A stretch of 64,000 nt of DNA from Dongia_B soli (GCF_034044715.1 NZ_JAXCLW010000001.1:1-64000), one strand, 5' to 3'. Shown: positions 25,065-33,657, numbered from the stretch's first letter. The notes: a model not told the origin generated them from the sequence alone. Made by a program: numbers and translations.

Positions 25065-25898
25065 TTAGGTCATCGCCAGCGGTTCCGCCTGTTTCGGTGC
25101 CGGGAAATCCCGATCAAGATCAGCTAAATCTTCGGCCGACAAGGAAATCTCCGCTGCCTTGGCATTTTCCGCGAGGCGCTGCGGCTGGCTCGATTTCGGC
25201 ACAGCGAGGACATTCGGGTGCCGCAGGCACCAGGCCAGCATGATCTGGGCCGGGGTCGCGCCATGGCGCTGGGCCACTTTCGCCAGGCCGTTTTCAGCGG
25301 GGATGTCGCCTTGCGCCAAGGGACAATAGGCCATGACGGCGATATCCTGCTTCCGGCACCAGGGCAGCAGATCGAAGTCGATGCCGCGCGAGGCAATATT
25401 GTATTGCACCTGATTGACGACGCAGCGGTCACCCTCCGCCAGGCTCAGCCATTCCTGCATGTCGCTGAGATCGAAATTGCTGACACCGAAAGCCTTGATC
25501 TTGCCCGCCTTCAGCAGATCCTGAAAGGCGGCGAGCGTATCGGCCAATTTGTAGCTCCCGCGCCAATGCAGGAGATAGAGATCGAGCCGGTCGGTGCCCA
25601 GCCGTTTCAGTGAGGCTTCGCAGGCGGCCACGGTTCCTTTGCGGCTGGCGTTGCCCGGCAAGACCTTGCTGACCAGATAGACCTGATCGCGGCGGCCTCG
25701 GATCGCCTCTCCAACCACCTCTTCGGCGCCGCCATTGCCATACATTTCAGCGGTATCCACCAGGGTCATGCCAAGATCGATGCCGGCTTGAAGCGCCTTG
25801 ACTTCCGCTGACCGCTGCTGGCCCTGCTCGCCCATCCGCCAGGTCCCAAGGCCCAGGACCGGCACCCGGTCGCCATTTTTCAAGCTCAGTGTCCGCAT
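25065..25898 (-). CDS. Aldo/keto reductase
   Basis: This 277-residue NADPH-dependent TIM-barrel oxidoreductase has the AKR signature residues: GLGTWRMGE near the start, DTAEMYGNGGAEEVVGEAI with the catalytic Asp and Tyr, the Lys in VYLVSKVLP, the His in LYLLHWRG, and the coenzyme loop VPKSSQPQRLAENAKA. All four catalytic residues are there. Substrate is unknown; relatives reduce small aldehydes such as methylglyoxal. It is followed by msrA 100 bases downstream on the same strand, both plausible stress functions, but a shared transcript is not certain. Confidence 0.9.
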   Translation of the reverse strand: MRTLSLKNGDRVPVLGLGTWRMGEQGQQRSAEVKALQAGIDLGMTLVDTAEMYGNGGAEEVVGEAIRGRRDQVYLVSKVLPGNASRKGTVAACEASLKRLGTDRLDLYLLHWRGSYKLADTLAAFQDLLKAGKIKAFGVSNFDLSDMQEWLSLAEGDRCVVNQVQYNIASRGIDFDLLPWCRKQDIAVMAYCPLAQGDIPAENGLAKVAQRHGATPAQIMLAWCLRHPNVLAVPKSSQPQRLAENAKAAEISLSAEDLADLDRDFPAPKQAEPLAMT

Positions 25899-26055
25899 GC
25901 TCGCCTCTTCTCTCCCAAGGTTTCAGCCCGACGCTGCGGCCAAGTGACGCCTCGCCGGCTGGCTCTGTCAAGTTTACACCGGCTTCGCCACCCGAGCCGA
26001 TCCCCGGCCCCTGTTTAGCTTGTCCCTGTCTTAAAGGAGAGGATATAGTCCCCCG

Positions 26056-26247
26056 ATGCAAACGATCTTCATCACCCTGACGGCGATTTTTGCCGTCGCC
26101 ACGCTCGTCACTTTGCTGGTGGGTCTATTCAGCATGGCCAAGGGCAGCGATTTCAATAAACGTCATGGCAACAAGCTGATGCGCTATCGCGTCATCTTCC
26201 AGGGCCTGACGGTTCTGAGTTTTGTCGGCTACCTGATCGTGCGCTGA
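26056..26247 (+). CDS. HIG1-like twin-transmembrane small protein
   Basis: This 63-residue protein has two hydrophobic helices (residues 4-27 and 47-62) joined by a basic loop. The loop KGSDFNKRHGNKLMRYRVIFQ carries the RxRxxxQ end of the HIG1 motif; the first Q/I position is Asn. Mitochondrial HIG1 proteins associate with cytochrome oxidase, and bacterial ones are thought to do likewise. It lies 25 bases upstream of the cobalamin adenosyltransferase gene, so the two share a transcript. The reason for that pairing is not evident. The frame, length and motif make it a real gene. Confidence 0.82.
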   Translation: MQTIFITLTAIFAVATLVTLLVGLFSMAKGSDFNKRHGNKLMRYRVIFQGLTVLSFVGYLIVR

Positions 26248-26272
26248 AGCCTGACGGAGATCGGACCGCATC

Positions 26273-26839
26273 ATGGTGCAGTTGACCCGGATTTATACCA
26301 AGGGCGGCGACAAGGGAAAAACCTCGCTGGGCACCGGCAAGCGGGTGGCGAAACACGATCCCCGCGTCATCGCTTATGGCACGGTCGATGAAGCCAATGC
26401 CGCAATCGGTATCGCCAGAGTTCATACCGCCGATCAGGCTGAGATCGATGCCATGCTGGGCCGCATCCAGAATGATCTGTTCGATCTCGGCGCCGATCTT
26501 TGCACGCCCGAAGATCCGGTCGACTATCCGCCGCTGCGAATCATCGAAGCCCAGGTCGAGCGCCTGGAGCAGGAGATTGATCGGATGAACGGCGAGTTGC
26601 AGCCGCTGAACTCCTTCATCTTGCCCGGCGGCACGGCGGCCGCCGCCTATCTGCATCTCGCCCGCACCATCGCCCGCCGGGCCGAGCGCGACATCACCGC
26701 CCTCTCCGCACAAGGTCCCGTCAATCCCCAGGCCATCAAGTACATCAACCGCCTCAGCGATCATCTCTTCGTCCTCTCCCGCTTTGTCAACGATCGGGGT
26801 GCGCGCGACGTGCTCTGGGTACCGGGCAAGAACCGCTAA
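26273..26839 (+). CDS. ATP:cob(I)alamin adenosyltransferase, PduO type
   Basis: This enzyme transfers adenosyl from ATP to cob(I)alamin, making adenosylcobalamin. The 188-residue protein has the P-loop-like N-terminus RIYTKGGDKGKTSLGTGKRVAK, the substrate contact YGTVDEANAAIGIAR, and the helix motif LHLARTIARRAERDI followed by YINRLSDHLFVLSRFVN. This is the PduO family, different in fold from CobA. It is expected to supply Ecm and NrdJ, both encoded in this window. It follows the small HIG1-like gene by 25 bases. Confidence 0.94.
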   Translation: MVQLTRIYTKGGDKGKTSLGTGKRVAKHDPRVIAYGTVDEANAAIGIARVHTADQAEIDAMLGRIQNDLFDLGADLCTPEDPVDYPPLRIIEAQVERLEQEIDRMNGELQPLNSFILPGGTAAAAYLHLARTIARRAERDITALSAQGPVNPQAIKYINRLSDHLFVLSRFVNDRGARDVLWVPGKNR

Positions 26840-26952
26840 CCAAACGCTTCGGTCAGTGAAAAGGTCCGTGCACGGCTTGTCCGGCCGTCCTGTTCTCCTT
26901 ATCTATTTTGCTCCCGGAACCGGCAGCCACATCAGTGGGAGCACAATTCTTC

Positions 26953-27525
26953 ATGTCGCAAATCGGCAAGACACAGGCACCTCAGCGATCGGTCAATCTA
27001 AGGCCGCTGCCGGCCATCATCTTCAGCTCTCGCTGGCTGCAATTGCCGCTTTATCTCGGCCTCATTGTTGCGCAGGGCATCTATGTCGTTCAGTTCCTGA
27101 AAGAGCTTTGGCATCTCGTCCTGCATGTAACAACTTTCAGCGAACAGCAGATCATGCTGGTTGTCCTGGGCCTGATCGATGTGGTGATGATTTCCAATCT
27201 ACTGATGATGGTCATTGTCGGCGGCTACGAGACTTTCGTTTCCCGCTTGCGCCTGCAAAATCATCCCGACCAGCCGGAATGGCTCGACCACGTGAATGCC
27301 AGTGTGTTGAAGATTAAGCTGGCCATGGCGATCATCGGCATCTCCTCCATCCATTTGCTGCGGACCTTCATCGAGGCCGGCAATATCGGCAGTGGAGAGG
27401 AAAGTTCCTATACGATGACCGGTGTCATCCTGCAGACGGTCATTCATACGGTCTTTATCCTGTCGGCCATCGGCATCGCTTATATCGATCGGCTGAGCCA
27501 TCACACGGTAGAAAAATCGGCATAA
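26953..27525 (+). CDS. YqhA/UPF0114 family membrane protein
   Basis: This 190-residue inner-membrane protein belongs to the YqhA (UPF0114, TIGR00645) family of unknown function. It has about four hydrophobic segments; the typical core is ALGLIDVVMISNLLMMVIVGGYETFVSRL-like, here LGLIDVVMISNLLMMVIVGGYE, followed by SSIHLLRTFIEAG. The chosen ATG gives a start with MSQIGKTQ; an upstream in-frame codon adds 15 unconvincing residues. It is separated by 113 bases from the adenosyltransferase gene and is probably its own unit. Confidence 0.82.
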   Translation: MSQIGKTQAPQRSVNLRPLPAIIFSSRWLQLPLYLGLIVAQGIYVVQFLKELWHLVLHVTTFSEQQIMLVVLGLIDVVMISNLLMMVIVGGYETFVSRLRLQNHPDQPEWLDHVNASVLKIKLAMAIIGISSIHLLRTFIEAGNIGSGEESSYTMTGVILQTVIHTVFILSAIGIAYIDRLSHHTVEKSA

Positions 27526-27749
27526 GAAAAAAGCGCGGGATCGGTCTGGCCCCGACATTGTTTAGCTAGTCGCTATCAAGGATGTGCACGTCGAGCAGGC
27601 TCGTAGCGTGCTGCCAGTGGTGGATGGCGGTCCGCCGCCCGCCGGTGCCGTTGAAAGGTGCATTTCACAGATTTGGAATGTGATTGATTTCGGAAGTTGT
27701 TGATCGCAGGCTCTTAACCCTCAGCATGAGAGCGAGGCTGGCCAGATCG

Positions 27750-29324
27750 ATGAAAAGCCCGGTTCAGGTCCGCAACGCTCGCCGCGTTCTCTGCGTTTTC
27801 CCTCGCTACACGCCCTCTTTCGGGACCTTCGAATATGCGTATCGCCTGATGGGGGTCCGCGCCTTCATGCCACCGCAGGGCATTCTCGTCATTGCGGGCT
27901 ACCTTCCGGAAGCCTGGAACATCCTTTTCATCGACGAGAACGTCCACATGGCGACGCAGCGCGATTTTAGCTGGGCGGAAATCGTGCTGGTCAGTGGGAT
28001 GCATGTGCAAAGCGACGCCATCCATGACATCGCCCGGCGCGCTCGTGCGGCTGGGCGATGTAGCGTGCTTGGCGGCCCCTCTGCCTCCGCCTGCCCGGAA
28101 AAATATCCCGACTTTGATTATCTTCATCTCGGCGAGATCGGCGATGCCACCGACGCCTTGATCGAGCGGCTGGACGCCGATGCCGCCCCGCCTCCCGCCC
28201 AGCAAATCATCGCCACTCGGGAACGCCTGCCGCTGACGGATTTTCCGATCCCGGCCTATCACCTCATCGAACGCGGCAGCTACATGCTGGGATCGGTGCA
28301 GTTCTCCAGCGGCTGCCCCTATCGCTGCGAATTCTGCGATATCCCCGCACTCTATGGCAGGCAACCTCGCTTGAAGAAACCCCAGCAGGTTTTGGCAGAG
28401 CTGGACGCAATGATCGTGCGGGGACCTTTCGGCTGCATCTATTTCGTCGATGACAATTTCATCGCCAATCGCAAGGCCGTGCGAGAGTTGTTGCCGCATC
28501 TGGTCGCCTGGCAGAAGGAGCGCGGCTACCCGGTGCATTTCGCCTGCGAAGCAACGCTTAATATCGCCAAACTGCCGGACCTGCTGGCGCTCATGCGCGA
28601 GGCTTATTTCCACACAGTCTTTTGCGGTATCGAAACCCCCGAATTGGGCGCGCTCAAGGCGATTGCGAAGCAACAGAATCTCACCGTGCCGATGCTGGAA
28701 GGCATCGAAATCCTCAACAGTTACGGGCTTGAGGTGGTGTCGGGCATCATCCTCGGCCTCGATACCGATACGGTCGAGACGGCAGGCCGTGTTAACGACT
28801 TTGTCGACCGCTCGCAGATCCCCGTCCTGACCATCAATCTGCTGCAGGCTTTGCCGCGCACTCCCCTCTGGGACCGGCTCGCCGCCGCCGGCCGTTTGGT
28901 CGATGACACAGCACGGGAATCGAATGTCGCCTTCACCCTGCCTTACCAGGATGTGGTGGGAAGCTGGCTGCAATGCGTTCGCCATGCCTACAGGCCGGAG
29001 GCGGTCTATGCCCGCTTTGCCCATAATGTCCGGCATACGTTTCCCAATCGCATCAAGCCACCGGTGACCGCCGCCCGGCTCAACGCGGCGAACATCCGCA
29101 AGGCCCTCACCTGCCTTTCGAACATCTTCCTGCATGTCGGCCTGCTTGGCGATTACCGGCGCGTTTTCTGGGGCATGGCATGGCCGCTGCTCCGGGAGGG
29201 GCGGATCGAGGATCTGATCCATATCGGCCTGGTCGCCCATCACCTGATCACCTATGCCCGGCAATGCGAAGCCGGTCGTCATACCGCGTCCAATTACGCT
29301 TCGCACGGCAAGCAAGCCGCCTAG
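27750..29324 (+). CDS. hpnP: B12-binding radical SAM protein, hopanoid C-2 methylase (HpnP) type
   Basis: HpnP methylates bacteriohopanepolyols at C-2. The protein (524 residues from the chosen ATG) has an N-terminal cobalamin-binding Rossmann domain with VLCVFPRYTPSFGTFEYAYRLMGVRAF, then the radical SAM domain with Cys189, Cys193 and Cys196 in SSGCPYRCEFCDIP, and a C-terminal DUF4070-like region ending with VAHHLITYAR and ASNY. These stretches match my recollection of HpnP closely, but other B12-radical-SAM methylases share the architecture. The start is uncertain among three codons (27684, 27726, 27750). No hopanoid cluster (shc, hpnC-N) is in the window. Confidence 0.82.
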   Translation: MKSPVQVRNARRVLCVFPRYTPSFGTFEYAYRLMGVRAFMPPQGILVIAGYLPEAWNILFIDENVHMATQRDFSWAEIVLVSGMHVQSDAIHDIARRARAAGRCSVLGGPSASACPEKYPDFDYLHLGEIGDATDALIERLDADAAPPPAQQIIATRERLPLTDFPIPAYHLIERGSYMLGSVQFSSGCPYRCEFCDIPALYGRQPRLKKPQQVLAELDAMIVRGPFGCIYFVDDNFIANRKAVRELLPHLVAWQKERGYPVHFACEATLNIAKLPDLLALMREAYFHTVFCGIETPELGALKAIAKQQNLTVPMLEGIEILNSYGLEVVSGIILGLDTDTVETAGRVNDFVDRSQIPVLTINLLQALPRTPLWDRLAAAGRLVDDTARESNVAFTLPYQDVVGSWLQCVRHAYRPEAVYARFAHNVRHTFPNRIKPPVTAARLNAANIRKALTCLSNIFLHVGLLGDYRRVFWGMAWPLLREGRIEDLIHIGLVAHHLITYARQCEAGRHTASNYASHGKQAA

Positions 29325-29395
29325 TCATCTCCTTAAGTCTTCATTAGGAAATCAATCTGATCATGGCATTATCGGTGGTCGAGGGAGCAACCGCC

Positions 29396-29917
29396 ATGAT
29401 TGCTGGGCAAGGATTGTTTCAACTGACGACGCGGAGCGAAAGCTGTCGCAGCCAGACTTTGCCGAAATCCGCCCCTGCCGCTACCACCGGCGATCACCGC
29501 CGCGATCGCCCGGGCGATGAGCCGGCGGTGATGCTGCCACCCGGCCTGGCTTCCGATTCCAGCCCGATGAGGGCGCAGGAGGACCTGCCGGTTTATGCGC
29601 AGGAACCATCCGCGGATGAAGATCCGCAGGCCCGGGGCCAGAAAGCGCTGCGCAGCCTGAACGACGATGCCGGCACCGCCATTGCCCAGGCCAAAGGTTT
29701 GCTCGCCCTATCCAATACTGCCCGGGCCAAGCGCAGGCCCGGTGAACGGAACGATGACGATCAGTTCTTCCGGGAATTGAGCCGGTCCGTCGAAGCTGCC
29801 GAACAGGAGATGACCCGTGCCATCACTGACGCCGGCCAGGAAATACTCGCCCGGCGATGCGCCGGAGATAGCAGGAACAGCGATCGCCACGGTGACCCTG
29901 ACCCAGCTAACAGTTGA
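29396..29917 (+). CDS. Hypothetical protein, possibly frameshifted at its C-terminus
   Basis: This frame encodes 173 residues starting MIAGQGLFQLTTRSESCRS and has a good ribosome site (GAGGGAG eight bases before the ATG). The middle is rich in Pro, Asp, Glu and Arg. Residues 85-160 look like an amphipathic helix pair (QKALRSLNDDAGTAIAQAKG, FFRELSRSVEAAEQEMTRAI). No domain is recognised. After about codon 152 the +1 frame reads GDAPEIAGTAIATVTLTQ and a beta-rich end to a TGA near 29947, with better GC at third positions than the annotated tail. That suggests either a frameshift or chance. It lies between hpnP and etfB. Confidence 0.45.
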   Translation: MIAGQGLFQLTTRSESCRSQTLPKSAPAATTGDHRRDRPGDEPAVMLPPGLASDSSPMRAQEDLPVYAQEPSADEDPQARGQKALRSLNDDAGTAIAQAKGLLALSNTARAKRRPGERNDDDQFFRELSRSVEAAEQEMTRAITDAGQEILARRCAGDSRNSDRHGDPDPANS

Positions 29918-30099
29918 CGTCAGCCTGAGCCTTAACATTACGGCCTGACCCCTGGCGTTCGACCTTGGGCGACGTGACGCCAACGCTCTGCCCCCGCTCC
30001 TTATGGGAAGTCGGAGAGCAGGCCGGAGCCAGCGGAAATGCAGGAAAATTTCGCGAAAATGCACAAGCCGGACGCATTCGGACAAGTCCGGGGGTAACG

Positions 30100-30128
30100 T
30101 TGACACGATCATGTCACGCCCTTATTGT
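30100..30128 (+). promoter_or_regulatory. Sigma70-type promoter of etfB-etfA
   Basis: A perfect TTGACA (30100-30105), 17 bases, then TATTGT (30123-30128). Start of transcription is expected about 30135, leaving a 124-base leader before etfB. The leader holds TTGAACC twice, ten bases apart (30230 and 30240), of unknown meaning. The rest of the 341-base gap after 29917 shows no other gene. Confidence 0.65.
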
Positions 30129-30258
30129 GCGCCTGCGAAATTCAGCCCGGCAGAAATGTCCGGTTGCTCACAAGCGGGAGCGAACTGGTCCCCGCCCTTC
30201 CATGGGTTCTCCAGTCCGCTGGCAATGTGTTGAACCTTCTTGAACCGAGATTTGCGAG

Positions 30259-31011
30259 ATGAAAGTTCTGGTCGCAGTTAAGCGGGTCGTTGACTATAAC
30301 GTGAAAGTCCGGGTGAAAGCGGACGGCACGGGCGTCGAGACGGCCAATGTTAAGATGTCGATGAATCCGTTCGATGAAATCGGCGTCGAAGAAGCGGTGC
30401 GGTTGAAGGAAGCCGGCAAGGCGACCGAAGTGATCGCCGTCTCCCTGGGGCCGACACAGTGCCAGGAGACGATCCGGACCGCCCTCGCCATGGGCGCCGA
30501 TCGCGGCATTCACGTTCAGACCGATGTCGAATTGCAGCCTCTGGCCGTCGCCAAGCTGCTGAAGGCGGTGGTCGATAAGGAACAGCCGCAGATTTGCATT
30601 CTCGGCAAGCAGGCAATCGACGACGACGCCAACCAGACTGGCCAGATGCTGGCGGCCCTGTTGGGCAGCGCCCAGGCGACCTTCGCCTCGAAACTGGTGG
30701 TCAACGACAACGGCACCGCCAATGTCACCCGCGAAGTCGATGGCGGCCTGGAAACCATCACGGTGAAGATGCCCTTCGTGCTGACCACCGACCTGCGTCT
30801 CAACGAACCGCGTTACGCTTCCCTGCCGAACATCATGAAGGCGAAGAAGAAGCCGATCGACACGTTGACGCCGGAGCAGCTGGGCGTCGATGCCGCGCCG
30901 CGCCTGAAGACGCTGAAGGTGGCCGAGCCGCCGAAGCGCGAGGCCGGTATCAAGGTCAAGTCGGTTGCCGAGCTGGTCGACAAGCTCCGCAACGAGGCCA
31001 AGGTCATCTGA
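30259..31011 (+). CDS. etfB: Electron transfer flavoprotein subunit beta
   Basis: EtfB pairs with EtfA to shuttle electrons from acyl-CoA dehydrogenases to ETF:quinone oxidoreductase. The 250-residue product begins MKVLVAVKRVVDYNVKVRVK, contains the AMP-binding region and the ETF-beta signature VTREVDGGLETITVKMPFVLTTDLRLNEPRYASLP near residue 170, and the dehydrogenase-recognition loop typical of the family (IAVSLGPTQCQETIRTALAMGADRGI). It is the first gene of etfB-etfA, 34 bases apart. Methylsuccinyl-CoA dehydrogenase encoded at 21.4-23.1 kb is one likely donor. Confidence 0.97.
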   Translation: MKVLVAVKRVVDYNVKVRVKADGTGVETANVKMSMNPFDEIGVEEAVRLKEAGKATEVIAVSLGPTQCQETIRTALAMGADRGIHVQTDVELQPLAVAKLLKAVVDKEQPQICILGKQAIDDDANQTGQMLAALLGSAQATFASKLVVNDNGTANVTREVDGGLETITVKMPFVLTTDLRLNEPRYASLPNIMKAKKKPIDTLTPEQLGVDAAPRLKTLKVAEPPKREAGIKVKSVAELVDKLRNEAKVI

Positions 31012-31045
31012 CCGTCACCGACGGATTTGAGTTGAGGATCATTCC

Positions 31046-31981
31046 ATGAGCGTTCTTGTTATCGCTGAACACGACAATGCGAAGCTGAACCCGGCCACGT
31101 TGCACGCGGTGACCGCGGCGCAGAAGATCGGCGGTGAACTCCATATCCTGGTCGCCGGCAGCAATGCCGCGGCTGTCGCCGATGAAGCCGCCAAGATCGG
31201 CGGCGTCGCGAAGGTGCTGCTGGCGGATGATGCTGCCTATGCCAATCGCCTGCCGGAAAATCTGGCAAAACTGCTGGTCGGTCTGGCCGCCAATTACAGC
31301 CATCTGGTTGCGACCGCGACTGCGACCGGCAAGAATGTCATGCCGCGCGCCGCAGCTTTGCTCGATGTGCAGCAGATTTCCGAAATCAGCGGCGTCGAAA
31401 ACGCCGATACTTTTGTGCGGCCGATCTATGCCGGCAATGCCATGGCAACCGTGCAATCGGGTGACAAAGTGAAGGTCATCACGGTGCGCGCCACGGCCTT
31501 TGACGCTGCCCCCGCCTCCGGCGGTTCGGCCGCGGTCGAAAAGGTCGCGGGCGCCGGCGATAGTGGTCTTTCCAGCTTTGTCGGCCAGGAACTGGCAAAG
31601 TCGGAACGTCCGGAACTGACCTCGGCCCGCGTCGTCGTCTCCGGCGGCCGCGGCATGCAGAATGGTGACAACTTCAAGCTGCTCGACAGCCTGGCCGATA
31701 AGCTGAACGCCGCCGTCGGCGCCAGCCGCGCCGCCGTCGATGCCGGTTTCGTGCCCAACACCTATCAGGTTGGCCAGACCGGCAAGATCGTCGCCCCGGA
31801 ACTCTATATCGCCGTCGGCATTTCCGGTGCCATTCAGCATCTCGCCGGCATGAAGGACAGCAAGGTGATCGTCGCCATCAACAAGGATGAAGACGCACCG
31901 ATCTTCCAGGTCGCCGATTATGGTCTGGTGGCCGACCTGTTCCAGGCCGTGCCCGAACTGACCAACGAATTGTCCAAATAA
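31046..31981 (+). CDS. etfA: Electron transfer flavoprotein subunit alpha
   Basis: EtfA binds FAD and forms the heterodimer with EtfB. The 311-residue product has an N-terminal Rossmann-like domain (MSVLVIAEHDNAKLNPATLHAV) and the FAD-binding C-terminal part with VVSGGRGMQNGDNF, VGASRAAVDAGFVPN, QVGQTGKIVAPELYIAVGISGAIQHLAGM and VAINKDEDAPIFQVADYGLV. GAGG eight bases before the ATG marks the start. A strong terminator hairpin follows eleven bases after the stop, so most transcripts should end before the 3-hydroxybutyryl-CoA dehydrogenase gene. Confidence 0.97.
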   Translation: MSVLVIAEHDNAKLNPATLHAVTAAQKIGGELHILVAGSNAAAVADEAAKIGGVAKVLLADDAAYANRLPENLAKLLVGLAANYSHLVATATATGKNVMPRAAALLDVQQISEISGVENADTFVRPIYAGNAMATVQSGDKVKVITVRATAFDAAPASGGSAAVEKVAGAGDSGLSSFVGQELAKSERPELTSARVVVSGGRGMQNGDNFKLLDSLADKLNAAVGASRAAVDAGFVPNTYQVGQTGKIVAPELYIAVGISGAIQHLAGMKDSKVIVAINKDEDAPIFQVADYGLVADLFQAVPELTNELSK

Positions 31982-31991
31982 GAACGATGAC

Positions 31992-32028
31992 GCCGGCGGA
32001 TCCTTGGGGGGTCCGCCGGCAGATTTTT
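31992..32028 (+). terminator. Intrinsic terminator after etfA
   Basis: GCCGGCGGATCC (31992-32003) pairs with GGGTCCGCCGGC (32009-32020), a 12-base-pair stem with one G-T wobble and a short loop, followed by AGATTTTT. It lies between etfA and the next gene on the same strand and may be partly read through. Confidence 0.8.
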
Positions 32029-32047
32029 AACTGAAGATGGTGTCGCG

Positions 32048-32920
32048 ATGATTGAGAAGGTTGGCGTTATCGGCGCGGGCCAGATGGGTAATGGTATTGC
32101 TCATGTCTGTGCACTTTCGAAATTCGACGTCAAACTGATCGACATCAACGAAGCACAGCTCAAGAAGGCACTGCAGACGATCGACACCAATATGAGCCGC
32201 CAGGTGAAGCGCGGCTTCATCACCGAGGACGATCATCAAGCAGCTCTCAGTCGGATCGCCACCGGCCAGAGCTACGAACTTCTCAAGGATTGCGATTTCA
32301 TCATCGAAGCCGCGACCGAGAAGGAAGAAATCAAGAAAGAGATCATGAAGGCGTTGTGTCCGGTTCTGAAGCCGGAAGCCATGCTCGCCTCCAACACCTC
32401 CTCAATCTCCATCACCCGCCTCGCCGCCGCCACCGACCGTCCCAGCAAATTCATCGGCATGCACTTCATGAATCCGGTGCCGCTGATGCAGTTGGTCGAA
32501 TTGATTCGCGGCCTCGCGACCGATGACGAAACATATACCGCCGTGAAGACGCTCGCCGAGAAGCTGGGCAAGACCACCGCTTCCTCGGAAGACTTCCCGG
32601 CTTTCATCGTCAACCGCATCCTGCTGCCAATGATAAATGAAGCCGTCTACACGCTGTATGAAGGCGTGGGTTCGGTGGATTCGATCGATACCGCCATGCG
32701 GCTCGGTGCCAACCATCCGATGGGCCCGCTGGAACTCGCGGACTTCATCGGCCTTGATGTCTGCCTGGCGGTGATGCAGGTCCTCTATGACGGCCTGGCC
32801 GACAGCAAGTATCGTCCCTGCCCGCTGCTGGTGAAATATGTCGAAGCCGGCTGGTACGGCAAGAAGGTCGGCCGGGGATTCTACGATTACAGCGGCGAAA
32901 CGCCCATCCCGACCCGATAA
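32048..32920 (+). CDS. 3-Hydroxybutyryl-CoA dehydrogenase
   Basis: This 290-residue NAD(P)-dependent enzyme oxidises 3-hydroxybutyryl-CoA or reduces acetoacetyl-CoA. The N-terminal Rossmann motif is VGVIGAGQMGNGIAHVCA, the catalytic His is in GMHFMNPVPLMQLVELIRG, and the C-terminal helical domain contains NRILLPMINEAVYTLYEGVGSVDSIDTAMRLGANHPMGPLELADFIGLD. Length and motifs match the single-domain Hbd/PaaH group. Proximity to etfBA, and ccr-mcd 9 kb away, fits short-chain acyl-CoA metabolism, but the direction of the reaction is unknown. It converges on tlpA; a weak hairpin at 32934-32961 lies between. Confidence 0.93.
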   Translation: MIEKVGVIGAGQMGNGIAHVCALSKFDVKLIDINEAQLKKALQTIDTNMSRQVKRGFITEDDHQAALSRIATGQSYELLKDCDFIIEAATEKEEIKKEIMKALCPVLKPEAMLASNTSSISITRLAAATDRPSKFIGMHFMNPVPLMQLVELIRGLATDDETYTAVKTLAEKLGKTTASSEDFPAFIVNRILLPMINEAVYTLYEGVGSVDSIDTAMRLGANHPMGPLELADFIGLDVCLAVMQVLYDGLADSKYRPCPLLVKYVEAGWYGKKVGRGFYDYSGETPIPTR

Positions 32921-32961
32921 TCGGATACCTGTAGGGCTGCACGTTCCGTCGGATGCGGCCC

Positions 32962-33657
32962 TTAGTTCGGACAGGGCTCCAGCATCTCTTCCGTAATCGC
33001 CCCGTCCTTGGCGAAGTTTTGCACCGCTGCCAGGGCCTTGCCGCAATCCCATTTATTCTCGCCAGTGAAGCGGGCGAGAATCTTTCCCTCCGGCGAAACC
33101 AACAGGCTGGTCGGCAAGGCGGCGATTTTCACCACGCCGTCCAAGGCATGGTTTGCATCGAGCAGCGCCGGCAATTTGTCGAGCTGATGATCGGCCAGAA
33201 ACTGCTTAACCTTATCGAGGCTGTTTTCATCGACGGCGACCGGCACGACGGCAAAGTTGTCGCTGCCGAGCTGTGCCTGCAAACGGTCGAGCGACGGCAT
33301 CTCCGCCACGCAAGGCGGGCACCAGGTCGCCCAGACATTGATCAGCAGCGCTTTTCCCTTATAGCTGCCGAGATCGACATTCTTACCTTCCGCGTCGGTG
33401 ACAACGACCCCGGCAAGATCCGGCGCCGGTGTCAATTTCTGGAAGAAGCCCGGCTGGATATCGTTGCCGGCGCTCTGGCCGGTGCTGGCCGGTGCTGTCC
33501 CGGCGGGGACCATCGTCTGGGTGGATGCCGCCCCGGCGGGCTGCTGCGACGCGGTCTTGCTGCTCATCAGACCGCCGATATTGCCGTAGACCACCAGCGC
33601 CGCGGCAATGGCCACGAGCAAGACTCCCAGAACAAAGCCCAGATACCGACCCTTCAC
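32962..33657 (-). CDS. tlpA: TlpA-family thiol:disulfide reductase
   Basis: This 231-residue protein is a membrane-anchored periplasmic thioredoxin. One hydrophobic segment near the start (FVLGVLLVAIAAALVVYG) acts as an uncleaved anchor, followed by a Ser/Ala/Thr-rich linker and a thioredoxin domain with WCPPC (Cys113 and Cys116). The start is GTG with a perfect GGAGG seven bases upstream; an ATG nine codons earlier lacks such a site. It probably keeps cytochrome c or copper-site cysteines reduced. It is divergent from argH, an arrangement I know from other Rhodospirillales. Confidence 0.9.
   Translation of the reverse strand: MKGRYLGFVLGVLLVAIAAALVVYGNIGGLMSSKTASQQPAGAASTQTMVPAGTAPASTGQSAGNDIQPGFFQKLTPAPDLAGVVVTDAEGKNVDLGSYKGKALLINVWATWCPPCVAEMPSLDRLQAQLGSDNFAVVPVAVDENSLDKVKQFLADHQLDKLPALLDANHALDGVVKIAALPTSLLVSPEGKILARFTGENKWDCGKALAAVQNFAKDGAITEEMLEPCPN

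Noticed and set aside
27661..27749. EcfG (general stress sigma) promoter before hpnP
   Set aside because: GGAAT followed 18 bases later by TGTT only loosely fits GGAAC-N17-CGTT. Reported here because hpnP is stress-regulated elsewhere, but the match is too weak to annotate.
27714..29315. 533-codon open frame on the reverse strand
   Set aside because: It lies wholly opposite hpnP, whose motifs are clear. High GC makes long antisense frames common, and its translation is His/Asp/Gly-rich with no family.
29965..30243. 92-codon frame upstream of etfB
   Set aside because: It spans the etf promoter and leader and has no family resemblance or ribosome site.
30230..30246. TTGAACC direct repeat as an operator of etfBA
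   Set aside because: Only two seven-base copies close to the ribosome site; no known regulator fits and it may be chance.
32934..32961. Terminator between hbd and tlpA
   Set aside because: An 8-base-pair hairpin with one wobble is present, but there is no T run on either side, so termination is not supported.
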